Source of the DNA: Zygnema circumcarinatum
Lineage: Eukaryota; Streptophyta; Zygnematophyceae; Zygnematales; Zygnemataceae
DNA length: 64,000 nucleotides
Direction of reading: 5' to 3'
Assembly: GCA_037447605.1 (NCBI GenBank)
Contig: CM074804.1
Location: 5,608,162 to 5,672,161, forward strand
Of the stretch, positions 47,903-58,945 are shown in pieces (positions within the stretch are counted from its first letter, which is position 1; each line of letters begins with the position of its first letter). The notes below the pieces were generated by a model that worked only from the letters and a program-made list of their open reading frames with translations, made no database searches and was not told where the DNA came from. The position numbers were made by a program, and so were the translations under genes.

Positions 47903-50558
47903 ATGGCGCAGGTGCTCGCAGCTCCCATGGCGACGGTGGCTCTTGCCGCTGCTCCTTTCCAGGCTCCATTGGCTGCCTCTGCGGCGGGAGCGCCAAGGGC
48001 CATGACCCGCCTCAGCCACTTTGGAAGCAGCTTGTATCTGCAGTCCAGCCGCTTTGCCAGGAGTCCTGCGGGGAGAGTGCAGAACACCAAGCGAGGTCGA
48101 ATGTTGTGCATTGCCAAGGCGGAAGACAAATATGTATCTGTTGACCTGAACAATCAAGAGGAGAAGAGTGACGAGGACTTCACTACATTTTTAGAGCGAT
48201 CCATGCTGCTTGCAGCGGTTTCCTTTACTCCCCTTCTCGTTGGTCCTGAGGTAGGATATCTTTGCACTGAAATGCACCGTATCGCTTGCCTGTTGGTTTG
48301 ATCTTGCGCCTTTCTTGTGCTGCCCTACTGAATATCGCACAGAATCTATGTGCGCTCTTCGTTTTTACCTTCGCGGCTGCTTCTAGGGCTGCGTTATTAA
48401 GCCTAGGCGTAGCTTTTCGTTCCTAGCTTTTTTCTTTTGTCCTTAGGTCCTTTGCGACCAGTTCCTCGCGGTTCCCATGTCCATGTACATTTGATGGCCC
48501 CGCCATCGTGAGATCAATGCAACTTCCGTTCTCACTCTTAGATTTATTTTAGCCACGAGCAAAGGTGAATGCTTTATCTAGACTACTTGGATTTCCATGT
48601 CGTGCTATTTCTCTGTCTAACTCGTTCAAGCACGTCGTTTCCATATTTGTAGCCAGTTATTTTCTTAGATTCATGGTGACTACCACACAAGCGCACTGAT
48701 TATTGAATTATTTGGACTGTATACGTACCTTTTGTTAGCTTGATTTGAAATTTATCTTGACGATCATTACTTTTTAGATGTCGCCATGTACTTGCTCACC
48801 TCTGAGCTGATGGCAACAGCAATGTCTTGCATTTTTTCAGTTGTTACTTCTGCTTAAGGAAATGTGTTTTGCCGTCAAAGGAGTGTGCCTGACTGGCTTC
48901 CCATTGTTGAGTTGACTGATTTTCATTTTAATGGTCTTTCTGCCGAAGTCAAAGTTCTCTTAATTTCGCTTATTTCTTGCGTTTCATTTCTTAGTAGTAT
49001 CGAAGTCTTTAGCCCACACGTTTCCCAAAGTAAAGGATAGAAGGATCAGGTTAGATGCAACTTACAACATTGCTCAGAGGTTCCTGTTGCGAGTTGGTAT
49101 ATCTAGGCTCTGATTAGCAGGATGAGTGAGTGCTTGCTTCTGTCGAGACTTCACTAGTTAGCTTAGCAAGCCTAGGATGATTCTTTCCTAAACTTTACAG
49201 CATACTTCTTTATTACCATCGCATTAACACCATTGTCTGGCTTATCCCCTCGTTACATTCTGCAGGCAGCTTTGGCAGTTAACCGGGACTTCGGTGCCCT
49301 GGAAGGCCGCGTAGCTGCACTAGCTCATCCAATCGGAATGGGAGCGCTATTTCTGTTCACTTTATGGGCTGGTTACCTTGGGTGGCAATGGCGGCGAGTG
49401 CGAACTATTGCAGATGAGATTAGTACTTTAAAGAAGCAGATTCCTGTCTCTGCCGATGAAGGAGCACCTGCTTCGCCTTTGCAGGCGGAAATTGACAAGC
49501 TCACAGAGGTGTAATGTCCCCTCCTTTGCCCACGGAAAGGAGAATGCTGTGGATTAAGTTCTGGAGTTGAAATGGGGTGTTGAGGACTCTGCAGGGCTGT
49601 CCACTCTCTTTCTTAGTTACACTTGGCTTTGTTTGCTATGCCTTACAGCTCCATCAAGCAGCCCGATGAATCGAAAGGCAGAGGTTTTGTCCTAATTAAA
49701 CTATTGTTCGTTTGGAGGTGGTGAAAGGAGCGTTACTACCTGCTAATTCTATCTTCTGAATATCGATAAAAAAAAGTCTATTGTTTTGCCATTGGTCTCA
49801 GTGTTTGGCTTTTCCTTAAATCTTGGTAACCTTTCAGATTGTGAGGATTAGTAGGCCCTTCACCATCCCTGTCTCAGTTACTCTGAAGCAAGCAAAAGTG
49901 AATTTTTAAAATGCACTGCATTTCCTTCACAGATATATTCGTAACTTTGGCTAGACTTTGTATTGACTTGTGCTTCATTTCCCTGGCTGCAGGAGCGGAA
50001 GGTACTTGTCAAGGGTGGTTTTCGTGATCGCCACTTTAACGCAGGCTCCATCCTGTTAGGAGCTGGTGTTACTATTTCTATTGGTGGTTGCTTGAATACG
50101 TGGATCCGTACCGGAAAGCTCTTTCCAGGTCCTCACCTGTTTGCAGGAGCAGGTGCGTCTCCATTTTGCTTTGACGGTGCTCCTTGGGAATCAGCACGGA
50201 AACTCAGGTTTTGTGTAATCCTAGGTTTACACATTTCTAACAGGTCAGAGAGGCTAATCAACTTTATAGAAGTTTTGCTCTCATTGACCCACGCCATCAT
50301 CGGAACCTCAAAAAAGAAACAATTTGCATGGAAGTGCGCAATAACGGAGCAACTTTGCTGACTTCCTCAAGGTATGGTGCAGGCATCACAGTGCTTTGGG
50401 CGCTGGCTGCCGCGATGGTCCCAGCTATGCAGAAGGGGAACGAAACAGCTCGCAATGCACATATTGTTCTGAATGCCGTCAATGTGGTCCTCTTCATCTG
50501 GCAAATTCCCACTGGCCTTGATATTGTTGGGAAGATCCTGAGCCTCCCCTGGATATAA
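47903..50558 (+). CDS. DUF4079 plastid membrane protein
   Basis: Four exons: 47903-48250, 49266-49508, 49993-50152, 50383-50558; 308 residues with all phases closing. The start has context cgccATGG. The first 70 residues (MAQVLAAPMATVALAAAP..., ending RGRMLCIAKA) look like a chloroplast transit peptide. The membrane domain follows cyanobacterial and plant DUF4079: HPIGMGALFLFTLWAGYLGWQWRR, a KGGFRDRHFNAGS loop, a GPHLFAGAGI segment, ALAAAMVPAMQKGNETARNAHI, and VLFIWQIPTGLDIV. Several transmembrane helices are expected. The biochemical function is not established. Intron 1 (about 1 kb) contains an antisense copy of the dispersed repeat. Confidence 0.92.
48404..48527 (-). repeat. dispersed repeat copy inside the DUF4079 intron
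   Basis: On the minus strand it reads GCATTGATCTCACGATGGCG, then AACCGCGAGGAACTGGTCGC, AAAGGACCTAAGGACAAAAG and AAAGCTAGGAACG...CTACGCCTA, nearly the same as the plus-strand copy at 61362-61491 apart from one short internal deletion. It codes for nothing. Confidence 0.85.
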
Positions 50559-52251
50559 AGTTGCAGGGCTGGAGTTTGCAAGAGTTGAAATAGCATTAAG
50601 AAATGATTAATCACGTGAAGGCCGAGCAAAGAGTCCAAATGGACAACGTATAGTTCTTAACTCTCTCACGTCAGATGAAGTGCATGTTTTTCTGCTGTAC
50701 ATGAGGTCATTATTATTAGCTTGAAGTTTCCAGTTTTGACAGGCAGAATGATCCGCTGTAACATTCCATGGCAATGTGTGTGCTCGTTTGAACAAATTTC
50801 GTGTTAATTGAAAGGCGGCAGTTTGAATGGTTGCTATGAGACTGCAGAGTGAAATGCACAGCGTCGAGTCATGGCCTTCCTTAACGGGACTTTGGCTGCA
50901 GATCCTCTGTCAGTCAGTGCCAGCCGTGGGTCGGCATCTCTGCTAACAGTGCTGCTGCGGATCTGAACCACTCCAGGCCTTCGCGTCACACTCGCTTGCA
51001 CGAAGTCTGCAGTTGACGGGGCAGCTGCTTCCGAGGGAACGAGCAGTGTACTGCACTGCGCAGTGCCTTGGCGCCTCCTACTGCCTATTCCTAATGTATA
51101 GAAAGATTAAAAATTTTAGTAGTAGTCCATGTACCAATGCGTCCAGGCAAACACGTTACGCGATACATGCAAACATGCCATTCTTGACTGACATGCACGG
51201 CACAGGCTCCGGTAGACGGCAGCAGCATCTAACAGCCATGAGCCGAAGCCCACACTGCTGCAGGCATTGGTGGGAGGTCGAGGCAGTCTGCTGTGTCCAC
51301 TGCCGTTGATGCTTCTGACAGTCTCCATCCACCATGTCTGGCGTTGTACAGTCGCAGTAAACAAAGGACAGAAGAATAATGACGGAGGGAACAGCAAGGC
51401 GATTCTCAGCTTCCAGTCACCCCTCCCAACAGCTCACGTTACAGGCTCATTGGGAACATGAAAGGTAGAGGCAAACCCAGACCTCCCTCAGCAAGCAGAA
51501 GGTGAAGCGGCAAGCAGACAGCCTTGCACAGCCAAAATGAGAGAAAGAAGAGTCGGCAAGAGGCAGAGTGAAGTGCAAAGCTTGGAAATCCGCCTTTCTT
51601 AATCTGGAACCCAGCTACAACATGAAGGGATTACTATCGTCGGGCCATTTGCTGGAGCCTACTGCTCAGCTGCCTTCACCTAACCACTACTACACGGTTC
51701 CCTGCTTCATGGACTTTCCTACTTTTGAAAGACGGCTGCTGGTGTTATGCAGGCTCACTGATTGACCGAGGAACGACAACAAGTGCCGTTTCGATATATT
51801 GAGAGAACAGGCAATCTGGTCAGATGTCTCCCTGAGCAGCGCCTGCCATGACCCACACAGCGACCGAAACTACCTTATTTCTAATCCACATGCAAACATT
51901 GAATAAAATAAAAAGAAACGACTGTGCTGAGCTGCAGAGTAACATTTTCTATGCACTTAACCTTTTGAACATATCCGCTCTCTGGAAGAATGAGTGCTAT
52001 CACCTTCGTCCATTTTACTTCCAACTCGTCCGCCTGCCACTCCGCAAACATCCAGTTGAAAATGCTACCTCCAACTCTGCACAATTCACAAAACTGAAAC
52101 CTTCTGCTTCCTGCTTCACATCTTCAGACTCCTGCACGGATTCGAGGATTTGCATACTGTGAACCTTAGATCGCAGCGCGAATAGGGTTCAGGGAACTCT
52201 TTCTGCACACGTTCCGATTCTTGCTTCCTCCCGATGAAACTGATCATAACA
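50559..52251. other. convergent intergenic region
   Basis: Between the DUF4079 stop and the stop of the minus-strand Ser/Arg-rich gene. Small open frames on both strands lack splice partners or recognisable domains. I see no repeat or RNA gene. Confidence 0.45.
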
Positions 52252-55200
52252 TCATCGAAGCTGCTGTTGCAAGTACTCCCTTTCCTTCCTTACCATCACC
52301 TCTGCCATCTGTTCTACTTTTTGTACAAGTTCATCCTGGAGGCGCTGCAGGGCTGGCTTCGCCAAAAAACTCGACACATTCACCCGAAACCGGCTCAAAG
52401 CCTGCTGCCTAATGTTCTGCAGACACAGCATTTCCCCCACATTCACCATTAGAAATCATTCAGGAAGTTCTCACGATACAAGAATGATCTCACTCTGCAC
52501 AGAGTCAGACAAGAGATACCCTCTGCTTGCCTAGGAGACAAAAGTGCAGTGGCTTCTGCCTGTCAAACTGCTTAACGACATTCACAGACTCCACAAAACG
52601 TAGACAGATTCCTGATGCTCTCTACCTGTCTGTGCGTCCGCCTGAACAATGTCACAAATCAAACTGACTTCAAAAAGGTTCCTTATGTTCCAAGGATCTG
52701 TAACGGCGGATTGAAAGATGCTAAGACTTTGTGGACAACTAATTGACCTAAAAATGCTCTCACATTCCTTGAGGAAAATGAAGGAAAGCAAAACATCAAA
52801 TTGAAAAAAATAGTGGTGCCTATAAGCAAGGATGATCTCACAACGAATAGATCAACGCCAAGGGCTAACAACCATACGCAAATGCTACGGTTATTAGCTG
52901 TTAAGCTAACTGCTGTTAATCATTAATCAGGTTTGCGTGAATACCATGGCTTCTCCCAGATTTAAGTGCCAGCCAAAGAAATTATGTCATATCACTTTGG
53001 CATAACTCGAATTGATCCAACACACGGACCCAATCTCCTGCAAATGCCTCGAAAGTACCAGCAGCTAAGTCCTCAAAAAGGACAAAACCCTTAAGACTAT
53101 ACCATCGTTTGTAGAAGTGGGGAAGAAACACAGCACTCACCGGCAGAATGTCTTGTGCAGTTAGTCGCTTCTTGCTGCGAGACTCCCTATGACTGGTTAT
53201 GGCTTCGTCTAGCAGCAGCTCTGCCGAGTCCAACGCCTGCTGCATCACTTGCTGACTGCGCACCTGGGCGCCCCTATCATTGCGTTTCGCCACCTGCCGC
53301 TCAAACACCTCCAGCAACGTCTCTACACTCTTGCGGAGCGAGCGCTCTCCTGCCATGCTGAACGCTCCCAACTCTGCATCCATCTGCTCCTCCATCCTGT
53401 GGTAAAACAGGCACACAAACACAGTGAGTCAATCATAACTGCAAACCTTTCTGTTCTTGAACGGCCAGAAAGCCTCTGGACGGCAATCAGTCATTTTGCA
53501 ACCAAAAAAAAACACCAAGAGAACTCCACAGACTACTTATATGTCAGCGTAAGCAAATGGCTCCCTCGGCTTCTCTGCCACATACCCTTCTGCTACTTGA
53601 CTCATCACTAGAGCCATCTCCCGAGTCGACATTGGCATCCGGCCCACCAGCTTCGCTCCCTCCAGCTCGAGCCAGCTACTGATAACCTTCAGGGAGGCCT
53701 TCATTTGGCTTTCTTCCCTCCTCGCATACCATGCAGTACTCTCCTTCTCTCCTGCGGCTTTCCGAACGCTCGCACGGGTGGAGTAAGGGTCCTCATGAGA
53801 CAAACCCACCGATGCAACGTCTTGCAGCTCGATGGAACGCAGCATGGGAAACATCTCTTTTCGAGAAAACTCTTTCGATGTTTGAATGCCACTATCCGAC
53901 CGCGTTGGTTTCAATACACGATTTAAGGCCTGACCGTGGTGCATTGGCGGTGAGATGAAGCGTGGCCTGGCAAGGGCTCCAGTGAGTGTCTGCGCCACAT
54001 TTGGTGAAACACTGCGTCCCAAAGAATGGCCTTTCCTGCTGCCTGCGAGCGACTGTGAAAGGCCACCATTCAAAGACTGCGGGCTGTGCTCAGCCCGCTC
54101 TTTTGAAAGCAGCCCACTGAGAGGTAATTCATCGCTCCCTTCTCCAATGCCTCTGTCAAGAGAAATGGATCGCAGCAAGGACGTAGCTACAATTCTGCGG
54201 CTCCCAGAGTCCCGGGACCTGCAAAATACAGAGGCAGCTAGAACATCAGCTGACATTGTATGCTAGGGCAACTGGGAAATATGGCTGCAGAGTTCGAGAC
54301 TTCAGGGGAGTTCAAAGACTTAAAAATCCTGAGGAAATGCCTCGCCTTGTAAACCTCAAGACATCAACCGACCCAGCTGCCCTAACAGTAAAGAGGACCA
54401 AGCAAACCAGCCTGCCCTGTTCACGAAATTACAGTCTTCCTAATGAAGTTGAGCTGGAGAGTACAGCAATAACAATCACGAAAAAAATTGCATTTTTATT
54501 AACTGAAATAAGGTAAAAACTAGCTGTACGTGAAAATCATCCACTTAAGTACACTTGGCCCTATCCTACACAAACAGCACTTTGCACAGAGCGAAAAAAA
54601 TTCAAACCAGGCCGGCTTCTCATACCTGATCAGCTCCTCCGCCGCGTCAGAAGTGAGAGACAACAAGGAGTGACCACGGGACATTGAAGTAGAAGAAACT
54701 TTCTGAGATTCGTCAAGAACTGCAGCAAGCTCCTTGGTCCACTGCCTCCAGTTCCCCTTCTCCCCGCGCCTCCCTGAAGTATCCTCCAACGGAACTCCAC
54801 TTGCGCCGCTGCTCCCACTGCTCACTTCTGGGCTCACGCTTGCAGAACCCGAATCTCCCGAAGAAGCTGCTCTGACAGAGCCCCTTCCCAAAATGGTCAT
54901 GGGCTGCCGCCCTGACAAGCTCGCAGGCCTATCCACATTGCGCCGTCCTGCACTCTGTCGACGGCTCCGCCGCGCCAGCTGGCTTGCAGTCGTGCTCGTC
55001 ACCGGCATGGGGGAAGCGCTTCCCGCCATGGCGGCCTTCTCATGAGCGCTGCCGTCATGGCTGTCGTGTCCCCCGTTCCTTCTTCCCGGGGAGGGTTGCT
55101 CCCTCGGCTTCGCCTGGAAGGACGCGCCTCCTTCTCCGCCTGGGCGACTGCGCGATCGTTTTCTCTCCATCTCGTTCCCAACCTCCTCAGTTGCTCCCGC

Positions 55201-55677
55201 CGCCTTGCGGCCCGGCTCCCTAGGGGGCTCCGCCTTGCGGCCCGGCTCCCTGGGGGGCTCCGTCTTGCTGCCCGGAGAGGATGATCGCGCCTTGCGGGGA
55301 GAGACGCGGTCCTGCCACATCTCCACATCGCGGGAGTGCCACGTGGCGGCCCAGTCGCGGCCTGCATCGCTGCCGCCCGCTTCCGAGGACGGCAGCGAGG
55401 GGCTCTCGGCAGCCTCCTCGTGCTCGGTCCAGAGCGGCCCCGCGGCGTCGCTGTCTGGGTCGGAGAAGCGCAGAGAGCGCAGCGCCGGCTTGGCGGCGGG
55501 GAGGGCCTCCTTCCCCGCGCCGCCTGCACTGCACCAGCCTCCGATTTCAGGAGAGGGGGAGGGGTGCCTCCTGGGCACTACTGGAGCGTCGCCTTTGGAG
55601 AGAGAGATCACAGAGGCCTGGTCGAGGAGGTGATGCAGGCCGTACGCCGGCGCCAAAGATGCGCCCCTGGGAGCCAT
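52252..55677 (-). CDS. unrecognised Ser/Arg-rich protein with coiled-coil C-terminus
   Basis: Not recognised. Secure exons are 54626-55677, 53586-54218 and 53141-53396, joined in phase. The first 350 residues are Ser/Pro/Arg/Gly-rich and probably disordered, with a tandem EPPREPGRKA. Exon 2 adds Ser-rich sequence, then a helical SWLELEGAKLVGRMPMSTRE segment. Exon 3 is strongly helical (RSLRKSVETLLEVFERQVAK, QQALDSAELLLDEAI). The last exon, 52252-52416, ends in a coiled coil (LQRLQDELVQKVEQMAEVM...QQQLR, stop). A tentative exon at 52520-52588 links them in phase; another may exist. Basic low-complexity plus coil suggests a cytoskeletal or scaffold protein, but this is a guess. The exon 3 frame also reads on to a stop at 52982, so an alternative end by intron retention is possible. 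Confidence 0.7.
55202..55275. repeat. 30-bp in-frame tandem repeat in the Ser/Arg-rich gene
   Basis: Two near-identical 30-bp units (55202-55231, 55232-55261) and a partial third encode EPPREPGRKA twice on the minus strand. The frame is preserved because the unit is a multiple of three. Confidence 0.85.
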
Positions 55678-55692
55678 GGGCGCGCCTTGCGC

Positions 55693-55906
55693 TCGCCCTC
55701 CCTCCCTCCCTCCCTCCCTTCCTCCCTCCCTCCCTCCCTCCTTTCTCCCTTCTTCCCTCCCTCCCTCCCTTCCTCCCTCCTTCCCTCCTTCCCTCCTTCC
55801 CTCCTTCCCTCCTTCCCTCCTTCCCTCCTTCCCTCCTTCCCTCCTTCCCTCCTTCCCTCCTTCCCTCCTTCCCTCCTTCCCTCCTTCCCTCCCTCCCTCA
55901 AATCTC
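55693..55906. repeat. CCCT / TCCCTCCT pyrimidine microsatellite
   Basis: About 210 bp of CCCT and then TTCCCTCC units, starting roughly 16 bp upstream of the start codon of the minus-strand Ser/Arg-rich gene. The mRNA leader would therefore be a long GGGA/GGAA purine tract, if transcribed. Open frames in it encode Ser-Leu-Pro-Pro or Glu-Gly-Arg repeats and are not genes. Confidence 0.9.
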
Positions 55907-56810
55907 TTCTTCCCTCTCTCCCTCTCTCCCTACCCCCTCCGGCAGAGAGAGGGTGTAGAGGCGGCACACGGCGAGACCGCCGCGCCGCGCCACGTCACGT
56001 GGCGCCGTCCAGCTGGGCGGACGCAGGCTCTGCGTCGCACGTGCCAGTAAACTCGCCGATTGGCGTGGGCTCGGGTAGTGCCCGGCTGTCGGCGGCACCC
56101 GCGCAGGCGGCACCGCCGGCCGGCCGGCGCCCCCCGGGGGCGGGCCGGCCGGCAGCCGACAAGTGGCGCCTCGGGAGGGCGGCTGGCCGGCGGCCTCCTC
56201 GTGGCTTCCGGATCCAGATCGCGGATCTGGGCCGTCGGCGTCCGGGAGATCGAGATCGGACGGCGGCGGTTGAATGACGAGGAGTCGGTGCCGTGGCAGT
56301 CGGCTTGGAAGGGCGGAGGTCAACGGGGGCTAGGGCAGGCCCAGGGGTCTGCAGCAGAGCAGGCTGTCAGAGTGGGCGGCGGGCGCCGCGGGCTGACCAC
56401 CGTCCGATCACTGGCAGGGCCATGCCCAAATTTGAAATGGGCGCAGGGCAGCCGTCGGATGGCTCGTGCGGAGTCTTTTGGGCGGGCGCTTAACCGTCCG
56501 AATCACGATGATTGCCCGGGCCCGGCCGGCCACTGCTCTGGCGGGCGGCGGGCGGCGTGCGGCGGGCGGCGGGCGGCGGGCGGGCGCAGGACTTTTGGCG
56601 AGGCGGCGCGGCGCGGCCATAAAGACGCGCGCGCGCCTTTGGATCCGTCAGGCCCGGCCCCGCCCGGCGGCATTTTGCTGCTGACAGCGCGAGGGGCGGG
56701 GCGGGGCGGGGCGGGGGACGGAGCCGCGCGGCGGGCGGGCGGGCCGGCGGGTTGGCGCATGCATGCATGGGTGGAGCCTGGACGGGAGGAAGAGGGAGGC
56801 GCTGAGCCGA

Positions 56811-56872
56811 ACGGACGGACGGACGGACGGACGGACGGACGGACGGACGGACGGACGGACGGACGGACGGAC
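56811..56872. repeat. (ACGG)n tetranucleotide microsatellite, about 15 copies
   Basis: An uninterrupted ACGG array. It gives DGRT repeats in one frame and VRPS repeats in the other strand. It lies in the GC-rich island. Confidence 0.95.
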
Positions 56873-57370
56873 GAGGCTGGCAGGCGCGCGCGCGGGCGGC
56901 CGGGCGGGCGGGCGGGCGCCGTCTAAAGTACGGTACGGTACGGCGCAGTAAAACATAACAAGTGCTGCCACCGAGAATTTTTTTTGTTCAATTTTGCTCG
57001 CTCTTGAATTGAGAGCGAGACTTTAGGAAGGATTTAGTTCCGCCTTGAACTTTTGACTTGCGGTTGCAACCGCTCCAATGGCTTCTGCAGTGATCCAATG
57101 CGCTCCCGCGGGCTGGCCACGCCATGGCGCCATGACAAACGTCGTCGATGCCAGACTTTCAAGCGCCTAATGTGCCCCCAAATGTTGAACAGGTTCGAGC
57201 GCAGCCCGCCTTCAACACGGCCCAAACGACAAAGTTCCGAAGGGTCCGTGTCCATGCCCGCTTTACTTTCCCAGTTTGTCGCTGGCCGAGGTCGTCAACA
57301 AAAGGCGCAACTTGACCTGGCGGGCGGGCCCGAGGGGGGCCTCTCCAATGGGAACACGCCACTTGGCGGA

Positions 57371-57819
57371 CACGTGGATCCAGCTGTCGCCACGTGGCAG
57401 CGGGCCACATTTTCTTGCGCCAATCGTCGCCACGTGGACGTAGTTTGTCTCTTCTGCATCTAAAACAGTTTTACCCCATTTTCGATCGCGAACGAGGCCA
57501 CGGCCCCGCGCCTTCCGGCTGCCCGCGCCTGCCCGCGCTGCTGACGCGCGCAAACGTCAAAAAAGTTTTAACTCTTATCCACGTGGCAGTCTTTGATTTC
57601 ACTTTTGAATGCTATTTCATTTCGACCTTTTGGCAGTACGGAACAATAACATACTTTTTGTCCCAAGGTCTTGGCCGTACGGACGCACGTCGGACTGCTA
57701 CCGATTTATCGGAGGCTCATTATTGGCCGCGGTCTGACGCCGTTCGTACCGTACGGCCGATCGCGGGCGCCGTCCAGGGGGTTGCCGGTTGTCGTGTGCG
57801 GGCGGAGCGTGTGCACGTG
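57371..57819. promoter_or_regulatory. cluster of five CACGTG G-boxes with CCGTACGG palindromes
   Basis: CACGTG occurs at 57371, 57391, 57431, 57590 and 57814, mostly as CCACGTGGC. The palindrome CCGTACGG occurs at 57675 and 57749. CACGTG is the classic G-box/ABRE core bound by bZIP and bHLH factors; GTAC is the core of SBP-domain sites. The nearest assigned gene on either side is over 1 kb away, so the target is unknown. Confidence 0.5.
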
Positions 57820-58186
57820 GCGGTGCTGCGGTGGGCCACGCGGCGACTATTACGAGGGGCTGGTCGCGGGCCGGAACATTCGCGCGGCTGGCACTGGCCA
57901 AATCCACTTTCCGGGATTTCCGGGTCCTCGCTCTAAAAAGTCCCTGAGGGGTCCCAGAGCGCAACTGTTTCACCTGAGCAAGGACAAGAGCGGCAAGGCG
58001 ACAAAGTGTAAAACAATTTGCATGAATACCAACCATGTTGTGTTGTTTAAACAACAACAAGTTGACCGCATGCATTCGACCGTCGCTAGTCGCCCCTGCA
58101 GCAGGCAGGCTGCTTCTGCTTCTGGAAGGATCTTGCCTTGTGGTCCTCCCGCGGGCACGGAAGGGCGCTTGACTGCCTGACCTTTG

Positions 58187-58250
58187 GCTACGGCTATGGC
58201 TATGGCTACGGCTATGGCTATGGCTACGGCTTTGGCTATGGCTATGGACC
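58187..58250. repeat. GGCTAYGGCTAT minisatellite
   Basis: Six-base units GGCTAT/GGCTAC in about ten copies. One frame reads Gly-Tyr repeats, and the other strand reads Ser-His/Ser-Arg repeats. No gene structure surrounds it. Confidence 0.85.
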
Positions 58251-58945
58251 CATCGGTCGAGTGCCAACCCGCAGTTCTGTACGTACAACTCTGGGGACCA
58301 TGGAGGGTCTAACCAGTGACCAGGCCATGCCTATTGGGGTCGCTTTGGATATTCGAGTTCTGTAAATTTTGTTGGTGCCCTTGACAGGCAAGCTGCCACT
58401 AAAATACGAGGCGCTTCTTCTCGGATTCCACGCTCCTGAGATTAAACAACTCGTTAAAGGAGCAGCAGATTGGCTGCTTATTCACAACAGGAGAAAACGT
58501 GACACATGTCTCACACAATCATAGTCAAGTCTCCAAAAAGACTCGTTACGACTCGCTCCAATAGCTTGGACGAGTTCGTAGTGTTCAGATGAGAAGCTCT
58601 TTCATTCAGCATGCGCACACTTCACAGCTGCTGCCGATCCAGAAGAATTTTTTCAGTTTCGATTTTTTGTTTACCTCGATACACGGTCGCACAGACCATC
58701 CAAACATGTCCCTCTTTCAGCAAGAGAAGCGAAGTGATCGCTGCGGCAACTTCAATGACAATCTCATTGACACGGCCTGCCCTGATTCTAACCTCGGGAT
58801 AAGTCCTGATGAATGGGACAAAACACCTTTAAAAAATGCGACCAAGTCAGGTCTGAAGAGTTAACCGCAGACACAACATCGTATGGCTGGCTACATGCGA
58901 ACGGAAAACAGCGGCAGCTCTTACTGAGCAGACTCGGCCGGCTCC

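Larger units (their letters stand above)
55907..58945. other. GC-rich intergenic zone
   Basis: A GC-extreme island (55960-56960) with GGCGGGC runs, an ACGG tetranucleotide array and a GTACG run (56928-56943), then a second island (57280-57900) rich in CACGTGG and CCGTACGG. Further right are a GGCTAT minisatellite (58187-58250) and ordinary DNA. Long frames on both strands (up to 288 codons) follow from GC bias and repeats, with no recognisable protein. Confidence 0.5.

Noticed and set aside
55336-56926. Long plus-strand frames (up to 313 and 288 codons)
   Set aside because: They run through the CCCT microsatellite, the ACGG array and the antisense of the Ser/Arg-rich gene; the products are Ser-Leu-Pro-Pro or Asp-Gly-Arg-Thr repeats.
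57698-58288. 196-codon minus-strand frame with Ser-His repeats
   Set aside because: Its N-terminus is the hexamer minisatellite read backwards and the rest is GC-island sequence; no splice or family support.
58589-58864. 91-codon plus-strand frame
   Set aside because: Single frame with no recognisable motif, lying in the 3' flank of the PLAC8 gene; cannot be supported from sequence alone.
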